Assembly (NCBI GenBank): GCA_026984555.1
Contig: JALSRY010000659.1
Span: 1-8,058 of the forward strand
Length of the DNA: 8,058 bases
Source: Phycisphaerae bacterium
GTDB taxonomy: Bacteria > Planctomycetota > Phycisphaerae > UBA1845 > Fen-1342
Reading direction: 5' to 3'
Below the pieces are notes generated by a model, which was given only the letters and a program-made list of their open reading frames with translations, had not been told where the DNA came from and ran no database searches. Positions 1-5,901 of the stretch are shown here, in pieces (within the stretch, counting starts at the first letter, position 1; each line of letters begins with the position of its first letter). A program made the position numbers and the translations under genes.

Positions 1-185
1 GGCTGCCCCACCGACTCGATCCGGAGATCGAAAACCAGTTTCTGCATTTTCCCAAGGCCCGGCACGACGACGCCCCCGACGTCTGCGCCATGGGCATCGA
101 GCTGGCCCGCACCGTCTGCGCCACCAACCCCTGCGACGCGCGCCTCGGAACCGGCAGCCCGTTCACACGCGACGGCGGCTGGTGA
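1..185 (+). CDS. C-terminal fragment of a phage terminase large subunit-like protein
   Basis: This is the 3' end of a gene that begins before the window. The reading frame runs in codons from position 3 to a TGA at 183-185 and gives 60 residues. Its recognisable part is an 'E-N-Q-F-L-H-F-P' stretch followed by 'HDDAPD' and an alanine/leucine helix. In terminase large subunits the end of the RNase H-like nuclease domain typically reads as a hydrophobic-F-P-x-G/A-x-HDD-x-x-D pattern, the acidic residues being metal ligands. The last 20 or so residues are Gly/Thr-rich and look like a disordered tail. Terminase large subunits cut and package phage DNA, so the gene could belong to a prophage, a phage remnant or a gene-transfer-agent-like element reaching leftward. 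The assignment rests on one short motif and the ATPase domain is not visible, so another RNase H-fold nuclease is possible. It converges on lepA, with a 98-bp gap that shows no clear terminator. Confidence 0.5.
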   Translation, partial: LPHRLDPEIENQFLHFPKARHDDAPDVCAMGIELARTVCATNPCDARLGTGSPFTRDGGW

Positions 186-283
186 CGCACGCCCCGCAAG
201 ACCCCCGCGCGCATATCTCCGGTCGCCACCCCACCCGGGCTTCTCGCGGCCGGAAACTCGACGGCGGAGACGCGGAGACGCGC

Positions 284-2080
284 TCAGTCCTCCGGCTGCA
301 AGACGGTCATGAACGCCGTTTGCGGGATGTCCACGCTGCCGACCGTCTTCATGCGTTTCTTGCCCTTCTTCTGCTTTTCCAGCAGCTTGCGCTTGCGGGT
401 CACGTCACCGCCGTAGCACTTGGCGGTGACGTTCTTGCGGTAGGGCTTGATGGTTTCCGACGCGATGATTTTGCTGCCGATGGCGGCCTGGAGGCGGATT
501 TCGAACTGCTGGCGGCCGATCTCGCGGCGAAGCTTGATGAGGAAACGTCGTCCGCGGCGATCGGCGATGCTGCGGTGACAGATCAGGCTGAGCGCATCGA
601 CGACGGTCTTGTTGACCATGATGTCGAGTTTCACCAGATCACCCGGGCGGAACTCGACGATGTGGTAGTCCATCGTCCCGTAGCCGCGGGTGACGCTCTT
701 GAGCTTGTCATAGAAGTCGTAGAGCACCTCGGCGAAAGGGAACTCGTAGGTCAGCATCACGCGGGTGGGGGAAAGGTACTCGGTACGCTTGTAGATGCCG
801 CGGCGCTGGTCGGCGAGTTTCATCACGTTCCCCACGCCCTCGTCGGGTGTGATGATCTGCATTTCGATCCACGGCTCACGCAGCTCCCGGATCTTGTTGG
901 CGTCGGGCAGATCGCCGGCGGCCTCGACACGCTGCACCTCGCCGGTGACCAGCTCGACCTCGTAGGTGACGCTGGGGGCGGTCTGCACGACGTTGACGCC
1001 ACACTCGCGCTCGAGCCGCTCCTGGACGATTTCCATGTGGAGCAGTCCGAGGAAGCCGCAGCGGAACCCGGGGCCGAGGGCATCGGAGTGCTGGGGATGG
1101 AACGTGAAAGAGGAATCGTTGAGGCTGAGCTTTTCCAGCGCTTCGCGCAGATCGTCGTAGTTCTCGCCGCTGGAAGGGAAAAAGTCGCAAAAGACCATCA
1201 ATTGCGGCGGCTCGTAACCCGGCAAGGGCTCGGATGCGGGGGCGAGCGCGTCCGTGATCGTGTCGCCCACCGTCACGTCGTGCAGCGTCTTGATGCTGGC
1301 GACCATGTACCCGGTTTCGCCGGCCGCAAGCTCGTCGCAGGGGGTCATCGCGGGGCGGAACTTGCCGATTTCGCTGACGAGGTATTCCCGGCCGCGGCCC
1401 ATCAGCAGGATTTTCTGCCCGCGCCGGAGCGTGCCGTGAACCACACGCAGGTAGCAGATCACGCCACGATAGTCGTTGTACTGCGAATCGAAAATCAACG
1501 CCTGGAGCGGGGCGGCGGGGTCGCCCTGGGGCGGGGGGAGATGCGCGACGACCGCTCGGACGAGCTCCTCGACGCCCTCGCCGCTCTTGGCGGAGACGAA
1601 CTGAACGTTGTCGGCGCTGATGCCGAGTACGCTCTCGATCTCGATCGCCGTGTCCTCGGGGTTCGCGCTGGGCAGGTCGATCTTGTTGACGACAGGGATG
1701 ATTTCGAGATCGTTGGCGACGGCGGCGTAGGCGTTGGCGACGGTCTGGGCCTGGACGCCCTGGGTCGCATCGACCAGCAGCAACGCGCCGTCGCAGGCCG
1801 CCATCGCCCGGTCCACCTCGTAGTGAAAATCGACGTGCCCCGGCGTGTCGATCAGGTTGAACATGTACGTTTGGCCGTCGACTTCCATGTCGATCGTGAC
1901 GGCGGAGGCCTTGATGGTGATGCCGCGCTCGCGTTCCAGCTCCATCGTGTCGAGCGTCTGTTCGCGGAGGTCACGCTGGGAGACCGCGCCGGCCCGTTGC
2001 AAGAGCCGATCGGCCAGCGTGCTCTTGCCGTGGTCGATGTGGGCGATGATCGAGAAGTTGCGAATTCGGCTGCGATCCAT
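284..2080 (-). CDS. lepA: Elongation factor 4 (LepA), translational GTPase
   Basis: This is a complete 598-residue protein; E. coli LepA has 599. The GTPase motifs are intact and in order: P-loop AHIDHGKS (13-20), switch I ERGITIK (51-57), DTPGH (78-82), NKIDLP (132-137) and SAK (163-165). EF-G-like beta-barrel and alpha/beta domains follow, and the LepA-specific basic C-terminal domain includes YGGDVTRKRKLLEKQKKGKK. LepA binds the ribosome and affects translation under ionic or other stress and during initiation or ribosome assembly; its exact role is still debated. The ATG at 2078-2080 is the family start (MDRSRIRNFSIIAHIDHGKS) and has a GAGGTGG ribosome-binding site at 2088-2094, seven bases away. 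In many proteobacteria lepA is followed by the signal peptidase gene lepB. Here the downstream neighbour is instead the convergent terminase-like gene, so lepA is a single-gene unit. Nothing is missing or truncated. Confidence 0.98.
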   Translation of the reverse strand: MDRSRIRNFSIIAHIDHGKSTLADRLLQRAGAVSQRDLREQTLDTMELERERGITIKASAVTIDMEVDGQTYMFNLIDTPGHVDFHYEVDRAMAACDGALLLVDATQGVQAQTVANAYAAVANDLEIIPVVNKIDLPSANPEDTAIEIESVLGISADNVQFVSAKSGEGVEELVRAVVAHLPPPQGDPAAPLQALIFDSQYNDYRGVICYLRVVHGTLRRGQKILLMGRGREYLVSEIGKFRPAMTPCDELAAGETGYMVASIKTLHDVTVGDTITDALAPASEPLPGYEPPQLMVFCDFFPSSGENYDDLREALEKLSLNDSSFTFHPQHSDALGPGFRCGFLGLLHMEIVQERLERECGVNVVQTAPSVTYEVELVTGEVQRVEAAGDLPDANKIRELREPWIEMQIITPDEGVGNVMKLADQRRGIYKRTEYLSPTRVMLTYEFPFAEVLYDFYDKLKSVTRGYGTMDYHIVEFRPGDLVKLDIMVNKTVVDALSLICHRSIADRRGRRFLIKLRREIGRQQFEIRLQAAIGSKIIASETIKPYRKNVTAKCYGGDVTRKRKLLEKQKKGKKRMKTVGSVDIPQTAFMTVLQPED

Positions 2081-2139
2081 GCGCGTGCCACCTCACCAGC
2101 GGTTCCGCCGCGACCCGCGTATCGGGCTGCGAACCAAGT

Positions 2140-2145
2140 AGTATA
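2140..2145 (-). promoter_or_regulatory. Candidate -10 box for lepA
   Basis: The minus strand reads TATACT here, one mismatch from the sigma-70 TATAAT consensus, in a GC-rich spacer where AT hexamers are rare. It would start transcription about 50 bases upstream of the lepA ATG. I see no convincing -35 box at 16-18 bases distance, so this is a tentative assignment from one hexamer and its position. Confidence 0.4.
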
Positions 2146-2222
2146 GCGTTCGAGCGTCGAGCCGGGACCGCCGGCCCGCTTCCCGACGTGCCGGCGCGGT
2201 TATGGACGCCTCGGCCGCGACC

Positions 2223-2242
2223 GCCGACGGGGGGCCGTCGGC
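2223..2242. repeat. Perfect 8-bp inverted repeat in the lepA/SH3 divergent spacer
   Basis: GCCGACGG at 2223-2230 and CCGTCGGC at 2235-2242 are exact inverted copies around a GGGG loop. The site lies about 80 bp upstream of the lepA -10 box and 60 bp upstream of the -35 box of the rightward gene. No T-run follows on either strand, so it does not look like a classical intrinsic terminator. A regulator-binding site or a chance GC palindrome are both possible. Confidence 0.4.
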
Positions 2243-2301
2243 TGGTTGGCGAAACGGTCCGCCGGCGGGATCGGATCGTTCCGCGTGGGGTCGCGCGGTG
2301 T

Positions 2302-2330
2302 TTGACACCATTTCGGCGTCGAGCTAACTT
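2302..2330 (+). promoter_or_regulatory. Candidate sigma-70 promoter of the SH3-domain gene
   Basis: A perfect -35 box, TTGACA at 2302-2307, is followed after exactly 17 bases by TAACTT at 2325-2330. The latter keeps only the first, second and last bases of the -10 consensus. Transcription would start near 2337, giving a leader of about 17 bases that still includes the GGAGG ribosome-binding site at 2342-2346. The spacing and the perfect -35 box support the call; the weak -10 box limits it. Confidence 0.5.
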
Positions 2331-2353
2331 CCGGGTGTGCCGGAGGTTTCGTC

Positions 2354-3457
2354 ATGGTGAAGCTGATGCGCCGCAACGACTCGACGCGAACGGGGCTGGT
2401 GGCGGGTCTGGTTCTGGCGGTTGTGGCTGCCGGCCCCAGCGCCGGTGCCCAGTCCACACAGCCGGCGGCGGAATCCGGGCGCGTGCCGTTCTATTGGCTG
2501 CGGGTCACGGTGGACCGCGTGAACCTGCGTTCCCGCGCCGACGCCAACAGCCGCATCGTTGCCCGCGCCACCCGCGACCAGGTGCTCAAAGCCGTGGGCC
2601 GCGAATACGGCTGGTACCGCATCATCCCTCCACCGGGTGTCTACTCGATCGTTTCAGCAGACTACATCGAACCCGTGGGCAACGACCGGGGCGTCGTGCG
2701 GGTCGTCACCACCTTGCGCGTCCGCGTCGGGAGCGATATCCAACCCCGCGATCCCCTGCTCAGTGAGGTCCAGGTGCGCCTGCCGCGCGATGCGGAGGTC
2801 CACATCCTCGGGCGGCTCGGCGACCGCTGGTTGAAGATCGCCCCACCGAAAGATGTTTACGTTTATGTCTTCGGCGATTACGTAGAACGTATCGACGAGG
2901 CCGAGGCCCGCCGGCTGATGTCCCGCGGGCCGCGGCCGGCGTCTCGGCCGGCAACCGGGTTCACCACCCCCACGGTCCACTCGCCGACCGCCGCCGCGAC
3001 CCAGCCGGTCGCGTCGCGCCCGGCGCAGCCCGCGGTGAATACGCCGCCGACAATGCCGACGTCGCGCCCCGCGGTCGCGCGGACGCCCGCGCCGCGCATC
3101 CCGGCCAAACCGATTCCCCCTGCGCCCGCGCAAGTACCCGCGTCCGCCTCGGTGCCCAAGCCGGCCCCGCCCGCGCTGGTCGTGGTGCGTGGGGTGCTGC
3201 GACCGTGTTTCGATCTGCCCGCCGGCCCGTTCGGGATGCGCTACGAGGTTCGCGACCCGGTCGGGGGGCGGATCCTGGCATACGTCGAGTTTCCCCCGAA
3301 AATCGGATTCCCGGCACCGCGGAGCGTCGGGCGTTATGTCGCGGTCGCGGGGCAGTGGCAGAAGCCGTCCGGCGTCGGCGTGCGGGTGTTGCGGGCCACC
3401 CGGGCCTCTGTGATCGCGCTGCATCCGCCTGCCGGCGGGACTCGCCCGACACCTTGA
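2354..3457 (+). CDS. Secreted protein with two bacterial SH3 domains and a Pro/Ala-rich linker
   Basis: This 367-residue protein starts at ATG 2354, seven bases after GGAGG (2342-2346). Residues 1-32 form a signal peptide: basic MVKLMRRN, a hydrophobic stretch GLVAGLVLAVVAAG, and a likely cleavage after Ala32 (PSAGA before QST). Two SH3b-like modules follow. The first spans about 48-107 and has VNLRSRADANSRIVARA, GWYRI and the DYIEPVG ending typical of SH3_3 domains. The second spans about 115-180, with LRVRVGSD, DRWLKIAPP and GDYVERI. Residues 192-274 are a disordered Pro/Ala/Thr/Arg linker. The last folded part, about 276-357, contains 'GRYVAVAGQW' and 'GVRVLRATRASVIAL', which resemble an OB-fold strand pattern; this is inference. 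SH3b domains commonly bind peptidoglycan or other envelope polymers, so an extracytoplasmic or periplasmic role is likely, but no catalytic domain is visible. The spacing to the next gene, also envelope-related, is 62 bp. Confidence 0.85.
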   Translation: MVKLMRRNDSTRTGLVAGLVLAVVAAGPSAGAQSTQPAAESGRVPFYWLRVTVDRVNLRSRADANSRIVARATRDQVLKAVGREYGWYRIIPPPGVYSIVSADYIEPVGNDRGVVRVVTTLRVRVGSDIQPRDPLLSEVQVRLPRDAEVHILGRLGDRWLKIAPPKDVYVYVFGDYVERIDEAEARRLMSRGPRPASRPATGFTTPTVHSPTAAATQPVASRPAQPAVNTPPTMPTSRPAVARTPAPRIPAKPIPPAPAQVPASASVPKPAPPALVVVRGVLRPCFDLPAGPFGMRYEVRDPVGGRILAYVEFPPKIGFPAPRSVGRYVAVAGQWQKPSGVGVRVLRATRASVIALHPPAGGTRPTP

Positions 3458-3464
3458 CACTCGC

Positions 3465-3470
3465 TACTAT
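3465..3470 (+). promoter_or_regulatory. Tentative -10 box before the small lipoprotein gene
   Basis: TACTAT is one mismatch from TATAAT and lies 50 bases before the ATG of the small lipoprotein gene. No good -35 box sits 16-18 bases upstream. A TTGACA at 3454-3459 is only five bases away and partly overlaps the preceding stop codon, so it cannot pair with this hexamer. The gene may instead be read through from the SH3 gene. Confidence 0.25.
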
Positions 3471-3519
3471 GGATGCGACCCGACCGTGCGGATTCGCATC
3501 AACTGGAGGATGGCACGAA

Positions 3520-3714
3520 ATGAAACGGCGAAACTACTCGAAGCTCTTTTGGCGTGTTTTTCTGCCCGGCAGCGGCTTGTTTGTGCTCGGCGGGTGCAAC
3601 GCGCTGTCCGATGCGCAGTTGACCTCCATCCTGCAATCCGCCATCGGAACCGCGATGAACGCCTTCGTGACCAACCTCATCAGCACGCTGTTTTCCAGCG
3701 GAACCGGCGCCTGA
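3520..3714 (+). CDS. Small predicted lipoprotein, 64 residues
   Basis: The ATG at 3520 is preceded by GGAGG at 3505-3509, ten bases away. A longer frame open from 3205 overlaps the SH3 gene and has no support, so this internal start was chosen. The protein begins with a basic segment (MKRRNYSKLFWR), then a hydrophobic stretch ending in LFVLGGC. This fits a type II signal peptide with the lipidated cysteine at position 26, although Gly at -2 is not the most common lipobox residue. The mature part would be only 39 residues: NALSDAQLTSILQSAIG, then an Ala/Val/Leu/Ile-rich segment (TAMNAFVTNLISTLFSS) that could form an amphipathic or membrane-associated helix, and a GTGA tail. I do not recognise a named family and propose no function beyond membrane anchoring. 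It lies 62 bp after the SH3 protein gene in the same direction, so co-expression is possible. Confidence 0.75.
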   Translation: MKRRNYSKLFWRVFLPGSGLFVLGGCNALSDAQLTSILQSAIGTAMNAFVTNLISTLFSSGTGA

Positions 3715-3745
3715 CCCGTCGCGCCCCGGTGGCGGGAAGCAGCGT

Positions 3746-3775
3746 CGCCGACACCCGTCGGCGCGCGGCGCGCCG
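3746..3775. terminator. Possible bidirectional GC hairpin between convergent genes
   Basis: CGCCGAC at 3746-3752 pairs perfectly with GTCGGCG at 3757-3763 around an ACCC loop. A second, mutually exclusive stem pairs CGGCGCG (3759-3765) with CGCGCCG (3769-3775). The position, in the 66-bp gap between two gene ends that face each other, suggests termination in both directions. There is no T-run, so this would be a non-canonical terminator, or chance pairing in GC-rich DNA. Confidence 0.35.
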
Positions 3776-3780
3776 CCGTC

Positions 3781-4887
3781 TCAGACCTCGGGCGTCGGGT
3801 CCAATCGCCCGAGACGTTCCAGCACCGCCCGGACCAGGAAAGGCCACGCGATCGTCGCGTCGCACAACACCTCCGCGAAGCGGCCACCCTCGGCGGGCGG
3901 AACGAACTTGCCCCACGACACACCCTCCGAGTACGTGCAGCCGCTGAGCCCGCCCCAGTGAACCGGCTCCGGGCAGATGCGGACGGCGTAACGAAAACGC
4001 ACCAGCCCGCCCGTGGCTCCGTCCGTCTGGAAGTGGAGCAGCTCGGCGAGCGGGCCGGCCTGCTGAGCCCAGTTGCGCGGCACGCCCCCGCCGATCGTGA
4101 ACAACCCGAGACGCTTCGCGGCGCTGATACGCCGGAGAAAGTCGCCCACGTCACGCATCGGGTCGAAGCGGACGCCGGGTTTGCCCTCGCGGGCCCGCAG
4201 CGTGTTGTACGTGAACACGTCGAGCCCCATTTCGCTGTCGGTGAACGCGGGAACGTAGACCGGCACGCCGCGGGCTGCCGCGGACTGGAGGATCCCCCGG
4301 CCGCCGTGGTGCTCGCGGAGGTAGCGGCCGATGCGCTCGAGCAGCTCGCGGCTGCCGAAAGGCTCGTCGGGGCCGATGCCTTCGAGCACGTCATCGAGAA
4401 TGTCCTCGGCCGCGTAGAGGTTGTTTTCCAGCTCGAGCGTGTCGTAGACGCGGTCGTAGCCGGCCTGGTAAAGCTCCTCGTCGCTCCAGGTCGGCTCGTA
4501 GCGGAAATGCGTGTGGCCGGACTGCTCGACCATCCCGTGCCCGATCAACGCGCCGGTGCTGACGACCGCGTCGATCAGGCCGCGATCGATCATGTCGGTG
4601 ATCAGCAGCCCCATCTTGGCGATCGTCATCGCGCCCGAAAACGTCCCCACGACGTAGCAGTCCGGGTCGGCGACCATCTCGTACAGCACGTCGGCCGCCT
4701 GCCCCAACGCCCGCCCGCCGAACGACGCCCGGCTCATGCGGTCCAGCATGTCGGCGAACGACTCGGCGCCCACGACATCGAGCGGTTCGAGCGGGGCGAA
4801 GTTGTGCTGCCAACCGTCGCCGAAGTGTTCCTTACCACGGGGGATCGGCTGCGCGGGGTCGGTGTGTTCGCAGTGCTCATCGGGCAT
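3781..4887 (-). CDS. Deoxyhypusine synthase-like protein
   Basis: This 368-residue protein matches the deoxyhypusine synthase family along its length (human enzyme 369 residues). Recognisable blocks are TFSGAMTIAKMG (82-93), the NAD-site-like segment VVSTGALIGHGMVEQ (108-122), VPAFTDSEMG (212-221), GGGVPRNWAQQ (266-276), SWGKF (324-328) and a DATIAWPFL segment (343-351) equivalent to the human 'DASLVFPLL'. Eukaryotic and archaeal enzymes transfer an aminobutyl group from spermidine to eIF5A. Bacteria lack eIF5A, and bacterial homologues may act on small polyamines, for example as homospermidine synthases. The human catalytic Lys329 lies in GGGVVKHH; here the aligned residue is Arg271, so the usual covalent imine intermediate could not form in the same way. 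The ATG at 4885-4887 has a GAGGAG ribosome-binding site seven bases upstream. It is a single-gene unit with no polyamine genes beside it, so the substrate cannot be read from context. Confidence 0.92.
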   Translation of the reverse strand: MPDEHCEHTDPAQPIPRGKEHFGDGWQHNFAPLEPLDVVGAESFADMLDRMSRASFGGRALGQAADVLYEMVADPDCYVVGTFSGAMTIAKMGLLITDMIDRGLIDAVVSTGALIGHGMVEQSGHTHFRYEPTWSDEELYQAGYDRVYDTLELENNLYAAEDILDDVLEGIGPDEPFGSRELLERIGRYLREHHGGRGILQSAAARGVPVYVPAFTDSEMGLDVFTYNTLRAREGKPGVRFDPMRDVGDFLRRISAAKRLGLFTIGGGVPRNWAQQAGPLAELLHFQTDGATGGLVRFRYAVRICPEPVHWGGLSGCTYSEGVSWGKFVPPAEGGRFAEVLCDATIAWPFLVRAVLERLGRLDPTPEV

Positions 4888-4913
4888 CGTCGGGCTCCTC
4901 GTGCGAGCGGGAG

Positions 4914-4942
4914 AGCATAGGTCGCGCGGGGCGGAGATTCAA
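4914..4942 (-). promoter_or_regulatory. Candidate sigma-70 promoter of the deoxyhypusine synthase-like gene
   Basis: On the minus strand TTGAAT (4942-4937) and TATGCT (4919-4914) are separated by exactly 17 bases, each with four matches to the -35 and -10 consensus. Transcription would begin near 4907, leaving a leader of about 20 bases that includes the GAGGAG ribosome-binding site. Confidence 0.5.
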
Positions 4943-4950
4943 CCGGCGGG

Positions 4951-4977
4951 CGCGGGCGACGCTGCCCGCGGGGGGGG
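4951..4977. repeat. Inverted repeat followed by a run of eight G
   Basis: CGCGGGC (4951-4957) and GCCCGCG (4964-4970) are exact inverted copies around a six-base loop. They run directly into an eight-G tract at 4970-4977 and further G-runs (GGGG at 4981-4984 region). The site is about 10 bp upstream of the -35 box of the leftward promoter and roughly 75 bp upstream of the elbB -10 candidate. It may be an operator or structured DNA; function is unknown. Confidence 0.35.
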
Positions 4978-5047
4978 CCGGGGCGGCGGCTCGCGGCTTC
5001 GGACCGGGGACCGGCCAATCCCCGCGTGCATCTGGCGCCGGTGGTCG

Positions 5048-5053
5048 TACAAT
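5048..5053 (+). promoter_or_regulatory. Candidate -10 box for elbB
   Basis: TACAAT is one mismatch from the sigma-70 -10 consensus and lies 47 bases before the elbB ATG. The expected -35 region (about 5025-5031) has only a weak match, so this call is tentative. Confidence 0.4.
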
Positions 5054-5099
5054 AGCGAAGCGGTAGGGACTTCTATCGAAACCCGGAAGGGAGGTCATC

Positions 5100-5762
5100 A
5101 TGCCCAAGGTCGGGGTCATACTCTCTGGTTGCGGCTTTCTCGATGGCGCGGAGATTCACGAGGCGGTCTGCACGCTGCTGGAACTCGACCGGCACGGGGC
5201 CACGATCGTCTGCTGTGCGCCGGATATCGACGTGGTGCAGGTCGTCGATCACGCCACCAAGGAGCCCACACGCGAGTCGCGCAACGTGCTCAAAGAGGCG
5301 GCGCGAATCGCGCGCGGCGACATCCGCGACGTCGCCACCGTGCAGGCTGCGGAGCTCGACGCGCTGGTGCTGCCGGGCGGGTTCGGAGCGGCCAAGAACC
5401 TCTGCTCCTTCGCCGACGAGGGCGCCCAGTGCCGGGTAAACCCGGATGTCGAGGCACTGATCGGCGATATGCTCGATCAGAAAAAACCCGTGGGGGCGAT
5501 CTGTATCGCCCCGGCGCTGCTGGCCCGCGTCGCCGGCAAGAAGGGCATCAAGGCCCGCGTCACGATCGGGAACGACGCCGGGACAGCGGGGGCGATCAAC
5601 GCGATGGGCTGCGAGCATGTCGATTGCGCCGTGACCGAGTGCGTCGCGGACGAAACGCACAAGGTCGTGACCACGCCCGCGTACATGCTTGGTCCGGGGC
5701 CCGCCGCGATCCATGCCGGAATCGCCAGCCTGGTCGAAAAACTGCTCGCGATGATCGGCTGA
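5100..5762 (+). CDS. elbB: ElbB, DJ-1/PfpI-family glyoxalase-like protein
   Basis: This 220-residue protein aligns end to end with E. coli ElbB (217 residues). It shares GVILSGCGFLDGAEIHEAV (5-23), RNVLKEAARIARGDIR (61-76), AAELDALVLPGGFGAAKNL (83-101), CIAPA (135-139) and KVVTTPAYML (188-197). Cys135 sits at the same position as the nucleophile-elbow cysteine of E. coli ElbB, so the catalytic cysteine of the DJ-1/PfpI fold is present. E. coli ElbB has been reported to have glyoxalase III-type activity on small dicarbonyls and was named for a link to isoprenoid synthesis; the physiological role is not well settled. The ATG at 5100 follows GGAGG (5090-5094) by five bases, within an AAGGGAGG context, a strong ribosome-binding site. 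It is a single-gene unit, divergent from the deoxyhypusine-synthase-like gene and convergent with cheB. Nothing is truncated. Confidence 0.96.
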   Translation: MPKVGVILSGCGFLDGAEIHEAVCTLLELDRHGATIVCCAPDIDVVQVVDHATKEPTRESRNVLKEAARIARGDIRDVATVQAAELDALVLPGGFGAAKNLCSFADEGAQCRVNPDVEALIGDMLDQKKPVGAICIAPALLARVAGKKGIKARVTIGNDAGTAGAINAMGCEHVDCAVTECVADETHKVVTTPAYMLGPGPAAIHAGIASLVEKLLAMIG

Positions 5763-5798
5763 CACGCCTTCGTCATCGTCCGGCATCAGGGGCGACGG

Positions 5799-5815
5799 CG
5801 ACGGCGGAACCGTCG
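5799..5815. terminator. Possible GC hairpin between convergent elbB and cheB
   Basis: CGACGG (5799-5804) pairs with CCGTCG (5810-5815) around a CGGAA loop, about 37 bases after the elbB stop codon. A second copy of CGACGG at 5793-5798 offers an alternative arm. There is no T-run. The rest of the 139-bp spacer shows no gene or promoter that I can support. Confidence 0.3.
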
Positions 5816-5901
5816 GACGTACCCGCCGACCGCCCGGGCCGTGTCGCCGCGGATCGTGCCAGCTACTGCGCGACGCCGCGAGCTGCCGCCAGCGCCCCAC
5901 T

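Noticed and set aside
266..281. A tandem GGAGACGC GGAGACGC repeat downstream of lepA
   Set aside because: Only two copies of eight bases; too short to distinguish from chance and not linked to any known site.
182..2146. A 654-codon open frame on the plus strand across the whole of lepA
   Set aside because: It is antisense to a full-length LepA with every GTPase motif. Its translation is rich in Ala, Val, Asp and Arg with no recognisable domain, as expected from the opposite strand of a GC-rich gene.
3454..3459. A perfect TTGACA as the -35 box of the small lipoprotein gene
   Set aside because: It overlaps the SH3 gene stop codon, the nearest -10-like hexamer is only five bases away, and no -10 box lies at 16-18 bases.
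3205..3519. An extended form of the small lipoprotein beginning inside the SH3 gene
   Set aside because: The extra residues are an out-of-frame shadow of the SH3 gene; the internal ATG at 3520 has GGAGG and begins a normal lipoprotein signal peptide.
3958..4920. A 320-codon plus-strand open frame opposite the deoxyhypusine-synthase-like gene
   Set aside because: It is antisense to a clearly conserved protein and has no recognisable domain or ribosome-binding site.
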